From Lachancea mirantina (taxonomy: Eukaryota > Ascomycota > Saccharomycetes > Saccharomycetales > Saccharomycetaceae), in the NCBI GenBank assembly GCA_900074745.1, contig LT598465.1, positions 744,001 through 808,000 of the forward strand: a DNA stretch of 64,000 bases, in the 5' to 3' direction. The notes below the pieces were generated by a model that was not told where the DNA came from, made no database searches, and was given only the letters and a program-made list of their open reading frames with translations. Both the position numbers and the translations under genes were made by a program. Positions 1 through 9,346 of this stretch are shown here, piece after piece; positions within the stretch are counted from its first letter, which is position 1, and the number at the start of each line of letters is the position of its first letter.

Positions 1-2
1 CC

Positions 3-164
3 TGCGAATCGGGGAGCGCTTCCGTGGACTACTTACACTTTGACGACTCGTTCTACCTGCAGTGCATTACAAGTTCTCGTGCAAAAAGCCGGATTACCCA
101 GTTGCGCCAACAATCCTGGCACTTGCTCCACCACAGAAAAGGTTTAACACCAGGATATTATTGA
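3..164 (+). CDS. Possible C-terminal end of a gene cut by the left edge
   Basis: An open frame of 53 codons runs in from the left edge and stops at TGA 162-164. It reads like ordinary protein (SVDYLHFDDSFYLQC near the start, ending KGLTPGYY) and is more GC-rich than the AT-rich sequence that follows. I recognise no family. An open stretch of this length is not rare by chance (roughly 1 in 13 for random codons), so this is only a candidate 3' end of a neighbour transcribed toward SPE2. Confidence 0.3.
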   Translation, partial: CESGSASVDYLHFDDSFYLQCITSSRAKSRITQLRQQSWHLLHHRKGLTPGYY

Positions 165-928
165 TCTCCCGTAAATCTTACTTGCTGAGTTTCGTAGTGA
201 AGAAAGAAAAACAGCACTCTTGCTGGTCAGAATAAGTTCAGCTGCTTTGCAACTGTTTCGAAAAACGACTTAGCCCGCTTAATCGCTCATCTATTGATTT
301 TTGATAATAGTTTGCAGTTTCATACGCGGGCCACAGAATACCGTCTCCGGACACGCACTCTCTTGTACAAAATAGTAAAGCATGGAAGGATTTGACATAA
401 ATCGCGCAGAAGACATTCATTATTCAACCTTGTCACCGATGGCCACAGCGGTGCTAATAGCTCTATCTAAATGTGTGAAAGCTTTCATTCTAATGATACT
501 CGCTTGCGATGGTTTCGATCTCTATGGCAAGCCATGTGACGTTTTTAGATATTTCCGGGGTCCCAAAACTGAAAAAATTTTATTTTCACCTATGCGCATC
601 TCATCGCATTTTTGAACAAACGTTTCAAAAGCGTTGAAGTGAAAGTTGAATAGATTCGATTACAGTCGAATTAATCGCAAACGGCTGAACAAGACGTTTC
701 ATAACAACACATTGTACCACTTGATTTCAAAATCAATTTTTTTTAATTTCCAATCAATTCTTTTGTGGTCTTCAGTAAAGCGTTTCATCACAGGCTGTTG
801 CTTTATGCCTAGTGTTAACATATCATTTTTGTACAACAGACCATCGAAGCCACGATAACGCGAGCCGAGAGCCATTGAAAATTAAACCTCGTGTGTGCTT
901 TTGGTACTTTTTCAACCCTTAGAGGAAT
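165..928. other. Intergenic, SPE2 upstream region
   Basis: About 760 bp without a convincing gene. The short open frames here overlap on both strands and have no coding character. The sequence is AT-rich, with T tracts around 735-760. It presumably holds the SPE2 promoter; I see no clear TATA box or named factor site. Confidence 0.6.
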
Positions 929-2152
929 ATGACAGTTAGTGCGCCCGAAATGCAAAGTCCAACTTACATTGACCGGGAGCTTTCACAATCGTTGAACTCA
1001 ACAGACTCCTTCGAGGGCCCCGAAAAACTTTTGGAGATTTGGTTTTACCCCGACGTGGAGTCGATTCCAAACAGCGGTAAAACGCTGCGTTCGATCCCGT
1101 TCGAGAATTGGGTCGAGATTTTGCAACTGGTCAAGTGCCAGGTGTTGTCGATGAATCGATCCGAAAAACTCGACGCTTATTTGCTCAGCGAGTCGTCGCT
1201 TTTCGTTTTTGACCACAAACTGACGCTTAAGACGTGCGGCACAACGACGACGCTTTTCTGTCTCGAAGCTTTGTTCGCTCTCGTCAAGCAGGTCCTGGGC
1301 TGGAGCTTCGAAAACGGGCTGAAAATGAATCCTTACAAAGTATTCTATTCCAGACGCTGTTTCATGTTCCCAGCCAAACAGAGCTGGATCCATAGAAATT
1401 GGAACGACGAAGTCAATTTTTTGGACCGCTTTTTCTGGCACGGTAAGAACTATCTGGTCGGCCGTCTCGACCAGGCAAACCACTGGAATTTGTACGTTAC
1501 AGACAGCAACCAGGACTTGAAAACCCGAGAACTTTCGGACGAAACGGATGAAGACGAGACGTTGGAGATCCTCATGACGGGCCTAAAACCCAACAAAGCA
1601 CAACAGTTTGTCATAGGCAATCGCGAAGATCGTCCACCACAATCCGAGGAGCCAGAGAAAGACCCGGGTCACGTGCTCGGAGCCGAGATCACCCGGACCA
1701 CCAAGTTGGATCGCGTTTACGACTGTGGTGGTGGTGATAGTGACCAGCAGCAGCAGCAGTCACGGAATCTTTCGCTTCGCGAGGACTCCTTTGCGTTCTC
1801 GCCTTGTGGTTACTCGTCTAACGTAATTGTCGACGGACAATACTACTACACTTTACATGTGACCCCAGAAGATGGCTGGTCGTATGCCTCTTTCGAGAGC
1901 AACGTTCCTGCAAACCTCATCAGCCAAGGAAGACAAGACCAGGTAAACGTGATCAGACACGTCCTGGACACTTTCCAACCCAGTGAATTTTGCTTAACGT
2001 TTTTCGCTCGCGACACCGCGAACGAGAATTTTTACAAACTCGTCAAACTATGCGACAACATTCCTAACTATGTCAAGAAAGACAAGATCATCTATGATTT
2101 AGACGAATACCAATTGCTTTATCTCAGATTCTCAGCTCGTCCGCTTGTATAG
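929..2152 (+). CDS. SPE2: S-adenosylmethionine decarboxylase proenzyme
   Basis: This 407-residue protein is the pyruvoyl-dependent enzyme that decarboxylates S-adenosylmethionine to supply the aminopropyl group for spermidine and spermine. The proenzyme family cuts itself at a Glu-Ser bond inside LSESSLFV and turns the Ser into pyruvate; here that is Glu88-Ser89, followed by the family stretch KTCGTTTTL. The length is close to the yeast enzyme (about 396 residues). A Gln/Gly/Asp-rich insert lies around residues 260-280, including a run of CAG codons near 1746-1760. The ATG at 929 is the first in frame and follows an A-rich leader. GAD1 follows on the same strand. Confidence 0.96.
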   Translation: MTVSAPEMQSPTYIDRELSQSLNSTDSFEGPEKLLEIWFYPDVESIPNSGKTLRSIPFENWVEILQLVKCQVLSMNRSEKLDAYLLSESSLFVFDHKLTLKTCGTTTTLFCLEALFALVKQVLGWSFENGLKMNPYKVFYSRRCFMFPAKQSWIHRNWNDEVNFLDRFFWHGKNYLVGRLDQANHWNLYVTDSNQDLKTRELSDETDEDETLEILMTGLKPNKAQQFVIGNREDRPPQSEEPEKDPGHVLGAEITRTTKLDRVYDCGGGDSDQQQQQSRNLSLREDSFAFSPCGYSSNVIVDGQYYYTLHVTPEDGWSYASFESNVPANLISQGRQDQVNVIRHVLDTFQPSEFCLTFFARDTANENFYKLVKLCDNIPNYVKKDKIIYDLDEYQLLYLRFSARPLV

Positions 2153-2501
2153 CACATGTATATCGAGGTCTACGAGAAAACTACATTCCCCTAATTTCCA
2201 ATCCCGTTCTCATTCTTATTAGTCTGTACATCTCGTATAGCTCGTTTAGCTTCGATCGCCCTATCTCCTCGTAGACAAGTACAGGCGTTCCTAAATCCGA
2301 ACCTGGCAACGGCTTGCGTAATTTGGGAAACGTGAAAAGGGCTGTTGCCTAGGGGTGGAATCGGAAGCTTCTGTGCCGGTGTGGTGGGCTGAATGAGTAC
2401 GTAGTCGGGCTTCCCTTTGCTAATAAGTATTCATTTGCGCCGATCTGACTCAAATGGTGGTTGCGGCATGACAATATGACAAGAGGATAGTATGAGTAAG
2501 G

Positions 2502-2511
2502 ATATATAAAT
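2502..2511 (+). promoter_or_regulatory. TATA box of GAD1
   Basis: ATATATAAAT lies 86 bp before the chosen GAD1 ATG at 2597. A non-ATG extension of the frame starting at 2516 would begin right beside this element, so it is almost certainly untranslated. Confidence 0.65.
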
Positions 2512-2596
2512 AAGAGTGCCAAGACTTGCTGTGAAGCGGAGTTCGAAAATTCGACAATTCAGAGCCAAGACTAAAAAAAAAAACTACCCACGAACA

Positions 2597-4276
2597 ATGC
2601 TTCACAAGGAAGGACACAGCAAAAGACATGTAAAGCACATTGAGTTGCCAGCAGGTTACAATTTATTATCCGATGAAATGCAAAAATTGAAGGTTACAGG
2701 AGGCGCATCTATGGCAGGCTCACAGGAGGATGGCAGCGGTTCTTTCTCAATTCCGAAAGAAGGCCTACCTGAAAGCGTTGCATTCAATTTGCTGCAGAAC
2801 GAATTGACCCTGGACGGCAATCCGCACTTGAATCTGGCGAGTTTTGTGAATACCACGACCACGGAAACCGCACAGCGGTTGATTGCTGCAAATATCAACA
2901 AGAATCTGGCCGACAATGACGAGTATCCTCAGATGATCGAGCTATCGCAACGGTGCATTTCCATGCTGGCACGACTCTGGAAATGCGGTCCCGAACATAC
3001 GGCACTTGGATGTCCCACTACGGGGTCTAGTGAAGCCATTATGCTTGGAGGACTCGCCATGAAGCGGCAATGGGAGAAAAAAATGCGGGAGGCCGGTAAG
3101 TCGACCGCGAAGCCCAATATCATCATGTCTTCTGCCGCTCAAGTGGCATTGGAGAAATTTGCTCGCTATTTCGACGTCGAGTGCAGACTGGTGCCTGTGT
3201 CAAGTAAATCACACCATCGGTTAGATCCGCTCGAGCTCTGGAATTTTGCCGACGAGAACACCATTGGGGTCTTCGTGATCCTAGGTACCACATACACGGG
3301 CCATTTGGAAAACGTCGAAGAAGTGTCCGACGTTTTGGATCAAATCGAAAACCAGCATCCGGACTGGAGCAACAAAAACATTCCAATCCATGTGGACGGC
3401 GCTTCGGGCGGGTTCGTAGTGCCATTTGCGTTCACGGAAGAACAAATGCGGCGTTTCAAGCTTGCACGGTGGGGGTTTGACCATCCACGCGTCGTGAGTA
3501 TCAACACTTCGGGTCACAAGTTTGGTCTTACAACGCCAGGCCTGGGCTGGGTCCTGTGGAAAGACGACAATTACCTATTGCCGGAACTAAGGTTCAAGTT
3601 GAAGTATCTGGGTAGCATCGAGGAAACGTTCAACCTGAATTTCTCACGCCCCGGTTTCCAAGTGATCCACCAGTATTACAATTTCTTGACGCTTGGGAAA
3701 AAGGGCTATCGGGACGAATTCAACGGGGCGCTTGTCGTGGCTCGTCTTTTCTGCCTGGAGCTGTTGCAGAACGTGCAGCTCAAGGACATGTTCGAAGTGG
3801 TGAGCTCGATCCACGAACGATTCGACGGGGGCCGGATCACGCTGGACACGATCGTACGCGAACCCGAGGCGTTCAAACCCGGTGTGCCATTAGTGGCGTT
3901 CAAACTGTCCAAAAAGTTCCAGGAGAGGTACCCGGAGATCCCTCAGGCGTTACTCTCGTCGCTGCTGCGGGCCAACGGCTGGATTATCCCCAACTACCCG
4001 CTGCCGGCGTCGTCGGACGGTTCCGACAAGTGGGAAGTACTACGGATCGTGTTCCGGTCGGAAATGAGCGTGGACCTCGCGAACCTGCTGCTCAACCATT
4101 TGCAGCAGGTGATGCACAGGTTGACGCGGTGCTACGAGGCGTTGCCCGCGCAGTTGCAAGAAAAGGGCCGCGCGCGCGAAGATATGGTGCGTAACATGCT
4201 GCTGACGCTTGCGACTCACGACGAGGACGAGGAAACGGGCGGTGAACACAAGAAGAACTACCGAGGCACCTGCTGA
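2597..4276 (+). CDS. GAD1: Glutamate decarboxylase
   Basis: A 559-residue PLP enzyme of decarboxylase group II that converts glutamate to GABA. In yeast this feeds the GABA shunt and oxidative-stress tolerance. Visible family features are the HVDGASGG segment (conserved Asp), the PLP lysine in NTSGHKFGL (Lys308) and the substrate-pocket stretch PTTGSSEA. The frame stays open upstream to a GTG at 2516 but lacks ATG there, and the TATA box at 2502 makes the ATG at 2597 the start. It is slightly shorter than the S. cerevisiae protein (585 residues). The last 60 residues are acidic and polar and probably variable. The codons in the 3' third are markedly GC-rich and lead into a GC-rich intergenic region. 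Confidence 0.95.
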   Translation: MLHKEGHSKRHVKHIELPAGYNLLSDEMQKLKVTGGASMAGSQEDGSGSFSIPKEGLPESVAFNLLQNELTLDGNPHLNLASFVNTTTTETAQRLIAANINKNLADNDEYPQMIELSQRCISMLARLWKCGPEHTALGCPTTGSSEAIMLGGLAMKRQWEKKMREAGKSTAKPNIIMSSAAQVALEKFARYFDVECRLVPVSSKSHHRLDPLELWNFADENTIGVFVILGTTYTGHLENVEEVSDVLDQIENQHPDWSNKNIPIHVDGASGGFVVPFAFTEEQMRRFKLARWGFDHPRVVSINTSGHKFGLTTPGLGWVLWKDDNYLLPELRFKLKYLGSIEETFNLNFSRPGFQVIHQYYNFLTLGKKGYRDEFNGALVVARLFCLELLQNVQLKDMFEVVSSIHERFDGGRITLDTIVREPEAFKPGVPLVAFKLSKKFQERYPEIPQALLSSLLRANGWIIPNYPLPASSDGSDKWEVLRIVFRSEMSVDLANLLLNHLQQVMHRLTRCYEALPAQLQEKGRAREDMVRNMLLTLATHDEDEETGGEHKKNYRGTC

Positions 4277-4906
4277 GGCACCTGCTGAGCGGGCCGCGTA
4301 CATGTGTATATTGCGAAGCGAGTTTACGTAAGCGGAACCATTGTTACCACTGGCAACGCGTGTGTGTATTTTAAGCACTTTTGTCGGACTAAAAGGAACC
4401 ACCCATACACAATATATATGTACAATCGCCGTCAACGATTTTCCCGCGTTGCTCGTGACGCCCCAGTCGGCCCATGCGCAGTCGTGCCCGCTTCGCCACA
4501 GTCCCGACAGCCCCGAGCGGGGTGCAGGGCTGGGCCGGGCTGGGCTACACAGAGCGAACCCAGACACCCTGTATTGCCCGGCGAAGCGGACTTCGTGACG
4601 CCCGCTGACGGAGTCGCCCAGCTTTGACCTTTGACCTCGTCACCGGCGCAATCGCAATCGTCGCGTCTACATTGCGTAAGTAAGCATGCCTTTGACGTGT
4701 TTCTTGTCGCCCGCCTGGGCTTCGCTGCGTTTCTGTGCATATACGTTCCCACGGCTGTCCCCGCTCCCGATTACCGCATGTGGTAAACTAGCAGCAATGT
4801 AAACGTATGGGGCAGAATTCCCGTGGAAGAATCCCCGTAGGGGTAAATACAGCCAAGATTAGCGACAGCCAGCGACGGTCCCGCTCGGGAAAGGCTGGCC
4901 AGAGGA

Positions 4907-4934
4907 CGCCAGAGGGGCCAAAGCCCCTCTGGCG
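4907..4934. repeat. Perfect hairpin, 12-bp stem, 4-nt loop
   Basis: CGCCAGAGGGGC at 4907-4918 is the exact reverse complement of 4923-4934, with loop CAAA between. The left arm is also partly repeated just upstream (CCAGAGGACGCCAGAGG). It lies about 160 bp before the start of the small cell-wall gene. Confidence 0.85.
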
Positions 4935-5012
4935 TTTGCTGTGGCCGCAATATGAAAGAGAAAGGAAAGAAAGGGGCGAAACTTTCAAACCAAAATAAGC
5001 CCACAAAAAGAA

Positions 5013-5020
5013 TATATAAG
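5013..5020 (+). promoter_or_regulatory. TATA box of small cell-wall gene
   Basis: TATATAAG lies 78 bp upstream of the ATG at 5098 and is followed by an A-rich leader. Spacing fits a strong TATA-driven yeast promoter. Confidence 0.65.
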
Positions 5021-5097
5021 GGGCGGGGTTTGACGGGGAAAGTACCTAAACTTTCATTTCCAAGAGAGCATCTACCAAAAAAAAACAAAGATCAAAA

Positions 5098-5265
5098 ATG
5101 AAATTCAACACCGTTGTTGTCGCAATCGCTGCTCTATCTGCTGCCGCTTCGGCCGCTAACTCTTCTAACAGCTCTTCTTCGTCCAAGGGTGACGCTGGTG
5201 CTTTGTCGGTAGGTCTTTCCGCCGTCGGTGCCGCTGCTGCGGGCGCCGTTGCGTTGTTGTTGTGA
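5098..5265 (+). CDS. Tiny secreted GPI-type Ser-rich cell-wall protein
   Basis: A 55-residue protein with three parts: a secretion signal (MKFNTVVVAIAALSAAASA), a short Asn/Ser run (residues 20-29) and a small-residue hydrophobic tail ending GAVALLL. The tail is the pattern of a GPI-attachment signal, so the mature peptide would be only about a dozen Ser-rich residues on a lipid anchor. Codons are those of highly expressed yeast genes (TCT, GGT, GCT, TTG). The two ends closely resemble the two ends of the neighbouring Ecm33. From memory, S. cerevisiae has similar small proteins (YCL048W-A, YDR524C-B), one of them next to an ECM33-family gene. The function is unknown; signal, TATA box and codon use make the gene real. 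Confidence 0.8.
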   Translation: MKFNTVVVAIAALSAAASAANSSNSSSSSKGDAGALSVGLSAVGAAAAGAVALLL

Positions 5266-5345
5266 GCGCGTTCTCGTGTTCTTTATATTCTACCTATTTA
5301 GGTTACTAAAATAGTTTAACCGAATGTACTATGCTTCGAAAAGGA

Positions 5346-5377
5346 GCTGGTGTTGCGCCGTACGGCGCGACACCAGC
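5346..5377. repeat. Hairpin downstream of small cell-wall gene
   Basis: GCTGGTGT (5346-5353) pairs with ACACCAGC (5370-5377). Inside lies the palindrome GCGCCGTACGGCGC, separated by one T/G pair. It starts 81 bp after the stop codon, so it could fold in the 3' untranslated region or act in transcript ending. That role is a guess. Confidence 0.75.
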
Positions 5378-5685
5378 GTCGTCTGGCCCACACACCCTAC
5401 TCGGCGGCTACCCGTGCGCGGCGATCCTCGAGCAACGGTTTCTCGGCCGGTATCGCCTGCCCCCTCCGGGTCCCCCCACCGGGTACCGCGGATCCCACCG
5501 GATCAGCCTCCGGCCGCCTTCCGGGTGGCCCCGGCCTGGACACGGTCTCTCCTCGCGTCGCAACCACCCCCGCCGTGTACGCCGCGCCCGGGCCGTTTCT
5601 TTTCCTGCTCCGGTGATTGTGTTGTTTTTTCGCCGGGTTCGCGCTCTGTATCGCCACAAAAAAAATTTTTTTTTTGTCCCTGGAC

Positions 5686-5693
5686 TATTTAAA
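5686..5693 (+). promoter_or_regulatory. TATA-like box of ECM33
   Basis: TATTTAAA lies 109 bp before the ECM33 ATG, just after a long A/T tract at 5658-5676. It is the best TATA match in this otherwise GC-rich promoter. Confidence 0.5.
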
Positions 5694-5801
5694 GGAGAAG
5701 CGGCCCGAGACCACTTAAAACGCGTCATTCCTCGACCAGGTGTACTTCCAAGAGTTGTCACTCCGAGCCATACACTTGAGCAGAACCTCTATTCCTTCGC
5801 T

Positions 5802-7584
5802 ATGCAATTCAAAACCAGTCTAACCTCTGCTACCCTCTTGGCCGCTTCCGCGCACGCAGCTTGTATGATTTAAGATGTTTATTTTTTCCGAGACACAAGA
5901 CGATTCGGGGGCGGTGTGAGCGATTTGGTCCCTGATGGTGCACCTGGCTTTCGGTTCGTGAACCGAATGCCAGCTCGGCGCTCGTCGAGACGATGCTCTT
6001 CTCAGCTTTGCACCGCGAAGCGGTGCAAAGCGGTGCAAAGCTTTTTTTTGCCCAGATCGGCTACCACCACCGCCACCACGGTTTATTTTTAGTGGGATCA
6101 AGGGTTATGCCCAGTACGGGAAAAAATTGCCAAACCCAGCTCCGCTGTGTCCCGAAAGAGGCAACCAGCAGGAGCGAAAATTTTTGGCTACAACAAGCGC
6201 CGAAACGCGCACTTGGTACGGCGGCCGATCTCGATGCGATACGATATCGGAAGTCCGTACCGGGTGATTTGAGTTCTAGAACCACCTTTCGCCCCGCCCC
6301 GTCTCGTCCGCGTCTGTTTGTTTGTTTGTTTGTTTACTAACCGCATTCACAGCCAGTTCCAGTTCCAACGCCACCTCGAGCGTGCCTTCGTCCTGTTCGA
6401 TCTCGTCCAGCGCCACCGTCACCGCTCAGGCCGACCTCGACAAGTACTCGGGATGTCAGACCCTTGTCGGTGACTTGAGCATCAGCGGCACGGGCCTCAG
6501 CGGCAGCGCGTCCCTCGCCAACGTCAAGACCATCCAGGGTGACTTGATCATCAACAACGCGACCATGCTGCAAGGCTTCTCCGCCGACAGCTTGCAAACC
6601 ATTTCTGGTTCTTTGCAGTTGTCGCTTTTGACTTTGCTCGAGACCGCGTCGTTCGGTTCTTTGCAAGAAGTTGAGACCATTGTGTTCCAAACTTTGCCCG
6701 CGATCAGCACCATCTCCACCAACTTGAAGTCCGTTCAATCCCTCACCATCGGTGACACCAGTTTGGAGTCCATCGACGGTTTCAACAACTTGGAGAACGT
6801 CAACGACCTCAACGTCAACAACAACAAGAACTTGCAAACCATTGACTCCAAATTGCAATCCGTGGCTGACTCTCTAGACGTTTCTTTCAACGGTGAAAGT
6901 GCCGACGTCTCTTTCGACAGCTTGGTCTGGGCTAACAACATCACCTTGAGAGACGTTAGCTCTGCGTCTTTTGAATCTTTGCAGAAGGTTAATGCGTCTC
7001 TCGGATTCTTCAGCAACGCTATCCAGAGCTTGAACTTGAGCCAACTTTCCAACGTGGGTGGTTCTTTGTCCATTATCTCCAACGACGACTTGACCGAGGC
7101 CAGCTTCTCCAACCTAACCACCGTGGGTGGCGGTTTCGTCATTGCCAACAACACCAAGTTGATGCAAATCGACGGTTTCAGAAAATTGCAATCCGTTGGT
7201 GGTGCCGTTAACGTTGTTGGTAACTTTTCGGATTTGGAATTGTCCGGTTTGAAGTCGGTTAAAGGTGGTGCCGACATTGAGACTTCTTCTTCCAACTTCA
7301 CTTGTGACAACCTCAAGAAATTGCAACAACAAGGTGCTATCCAAGGTGACTCCTTTGTTTGCAAGAACGGTGCCACTTCTACTTCTATCCAATTGAGCTC
7401 TACTTCTGGCAGCCAATCTTCTTCCACTGGTAGCGCTTCTTCTTCTTCTGGTTCTTCCTCCGGTGGTAAAGCTGCTTCTAGCACTTCTTCTGGCTCTTCC
7501 AAGTCCAAGGGTGCTGCTGCTCAATTCGCTTCTGGTTCCTCTTTCATGGGTGCCGTTGCCGCTGTCGCCGTTGCTTTGTTGTAA
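5802..7584 (+). CDS. ECM33: GPI-anchored cell-wall protein, Ecm33/Pst1 family (spliced)
   Basis: Spliced gene: exon 1 is 5802-5862, exon 2 is 6353-7584, giving 430 residues (S. cerevisiae Ecm33 has 429). Exon 1 encodes the signal MQFKTSLTSATLLAASAHAA. Joining T|CC makes a Ser and leads in frame into SSSNATSSVPSSCS. The body is the receptor-L, leucine-rich-like domain of the family, with repeated patches such as LTTVGGGFVIANNT. A Ser-rich stretch follows (about residues 365-405), then a GPI signal ending VAAVAVALL. Ecm33 is needed for normal cell-wall organisation at the plasma membrane. The gene stands for both YBR078W and YDR055W. Codons move from GC-rich near the intron to the TTG/GGT-rich highly expressed style in the 3' half. 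Confidence 0.95.
5863..6352 (+). other. ECM33 intron, 490 nt
   Basis: Donor GTATGA at 5863, branch point TACTAAC ending at 6341 and acceptor ATTCACAG ending at 6352 restore the reading frame exactly (phase 1). S. cerevisiae ECM33 has its intron at the same place, but shorter. This one carries two hairpins (5950-5967 and 6005-6031) and a TTTG tandem repeat just before the branch point. Confidence 0.9.
6005..6041. repeat. Perfect 12-bp hairpin with extra repeat arm, in ECM33 intron
   Basis: GCTTTGCACCGC (6005-6016) is the exact complement of 6020-6031, with loop GAA. The right arm GCGGTGCAAAG is then repeated in tandem at 6030-6040, so the left arm could pair with either copy. Confidence 0.85.
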
Positions 7585-8272
7585 GCTAAAAGGCAGGAAG
7601 AATGGAAAAAAGAATGAGACTCTTAATCGCCTACGATAATAACTAAAGCGCGCTCAACCCTTATGGTCTCTTTGCAAGAGATTATTATTTTTTTTCGGTT
7701 CGGGATGGACGAGAGTTTTCACTATAACATAACAAAACTAGGCTCAAATGATGAATAAGAGATACAATTTTTTGACAAGAATATAATAAAAAAAAATTAA
7801 CGTTCACCATAATAACCATCATCATCGTCATCGTCATTATCATCATCAATTGTACTAAACCTCGATCTGTCTCGACCTGTTCGATTTTCGACTTTTGATA
7901 AGTTCAATTCAATGAAAGGTCCCCGAAAGTCATTTCGGCGGTCCCCTTCAATATGCTTTTTATAATTTCTCTCTTCCCCGTTGGGTGTTTTCTTGTTGAG
8001 GAGGCAGTCCGTTGTAAATTTATTTTTGGTTCTACATTTTCCGTAATTCTTTGTTAAATAGCCCCGACTTGTCGTTGTTGTCGTTGTGGTGCATCAAGGT
8101 TTACACGGAGATCAAGTGTTCTTTTACAGAACCTAATTGCATTGACGAAAGTCCTCCAAAACATTCCCATTCGAAACTTTTCTTGGATCATCAGTCCAGG
8201 TTCATGTGGTGGTATTCGACAATTAGAACACTGCAGAGAGCAAGGCTGACTCTAGTGACTCTTTTGCTAAAC
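7585..8272. other. Convergent intergenic, ECM33 / GLTP
   Basis: About 690 bp between two convergent genes. It holds AT-rich 3' flank sequence and a degenerate ATC/GTC triplet run at about 7817-7848. The one open frame here (around 8051-8332) overlaps the GLTP 3' end and has no coding character. Confidence 0.55.
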
Positions 8273-8863
8273 TCAAAGACCTTTGCATCCAAGAGGCAAA
8301 AATTCGAGCAAAACGGCGACAACATTCTCTAGCGATTCCAACCAAGCTTTCAATTGAGCGTTAACCTTTTCTTGATCAGCACCTAGTTTGGCAAAAAAAT
8401 CCTTTCTGTATGGGCAAGCCTTCATAGCAAGCTTGAACGCAGATTTAATAACAAAGTTGTGGTATTTAACCAAAGTCTTGCCATAAGCGTCCGTGAAAGT
8501 CTTGGTCAATTCCAAGTCTGGGTTGTCCACGGTCTCTCTCAGCGCCTGCGCTGTGAACTGCAAGCCTCTGGTCAACCACAACAGTCCCTCAGAGGCGGAT
8601 TTATGGCCTGAGGCACGTTCGTTTATGACCAGGTCTTGCAATGTGGCTGATTCCGTTGGAGCGGCCAACAGTCTCTTGCGTAGCTTGTTTATATTCCCCG
8701 AGAGATCGCTCTGCACTAATGTGAATGCAGAGTTACCCAGCAAGTCAAACAGCTTGACGAGCGATTCTGACGCGTCTAGGAACTCGGATGTAGCGATCTT
8801 GTTATCGTTATCGATCGGAACATCTTGAAAAGATGCTTTCATTTCGTCAAAGAATGTACTCAT
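8273..8863 (-). CDS. Glycolipid transfer protein (HET-C2/GLTP fold)
   Basis: A 196-residue single-domain protein of the GLTP superfamily. These cytosolic proteins pick up one sphingolipid head group and chain and move it between membranes. The family's glycolipid-binding residues are all present in order: Asp53, Asn57 and Lys60 in DLSGNINK, Trp96 in GLLWLTRG, and His135 in KYHNFVIK. Intact binding residues suggest a working transfer protein. The fungal relative is HET-C2 of Podospora, a heterokaryon incompatibility factor. I do not recall an S. cerevisiae member, so this is probably a gene lost there. It lies between ECM33 and TIF32, which are neighbours in S. cerevisiae. The ATG at 8863 is the first in frame. 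Confidence 0.9.
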   Translation of the reverse strand: MSTFFDEMKASFQDVPIDNDNKIATSEFLDASESLVKLFDLLGNSAFTLVQSDLSGNINKLRKRLLAAPTESATLQDLVINERASGHKSASEGLLWLTRGLQFTAQALRETVDNPDLELTKTFTDAYGKTLVKYHNFVIKSAFKLAMKACPYRKDFFAKLGADQEKVNAQLKAWLESLENVVAVLLEFLPLGCKGL

Positions 8864-9346
8864 TATGCAAGGTTTTCTTTGGAAAGGAACGCGTTGTTTA
8901 CCGATGAGCCCACTATTACCAATGCTGTAAAAAGCTTGGTACCAACTCAGGAATCGTCTTGGATCGAATCGACTAAATTTGGCTTCTCATGAAAGGTTTT
9001 TCTTTTCGCGATTGTCATGAAACGATCTCGTTCGTGTTCTGTTCCGCGATTGAAGGAATATCCTTTTCTACGGATACTCTATTTTTACTCACTAGCCATT
9101 GCCCGTAATTCACTACTCACACAACCCAAAAGCTTTTGGTAAACATTTAAAAACTCGAACTGTTGAGCCCTTATATACATACAAGCGACGGCCCACTCGC
9201 GACAACGTTGAGGCATACACAGTGTAGACTACATTCTTAACTAGTTCACATGACTTCAGAAAGTACAGCTTTGTCGCCCATTCTATTTATTGTAGGCATT
9301 AACTAAATTAATAGGGTTAAATTAGTGCTTGCCATTAGGTTATTAC
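8864..9346. other. Intergenic, GLTP upstream and TIF32 downstream
   Basis: A 483-bp AT-rich gap holding the GLTP promoter and the TIF32 3' flank. TATA-like TTATATAC sits at about 9170. I see no gene in it. Confidence 0.5.

Larger units (their letters stand above)
4277..5097. other. GC-rich intergenic, GAD1 to small cell-wall gene
   Basis: No credible gene. Overlapping open frames on both strands from 4300 to 5000 are a by-product of high GC. The stretch contains a perfect hairpin (4907-4934) and the promoter of the next gene with TATA at 5013. The leader ends in an A-rich run just before the ATG, typical of highly expressed yeast genes. Confidence 0.55.

Noticed and set aside
4304-5761. Overlapping open frames on both strands in the GC-rich stretch
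   Set aside because: Arg/Pro/Gly-rich shadows with no start context or domain.
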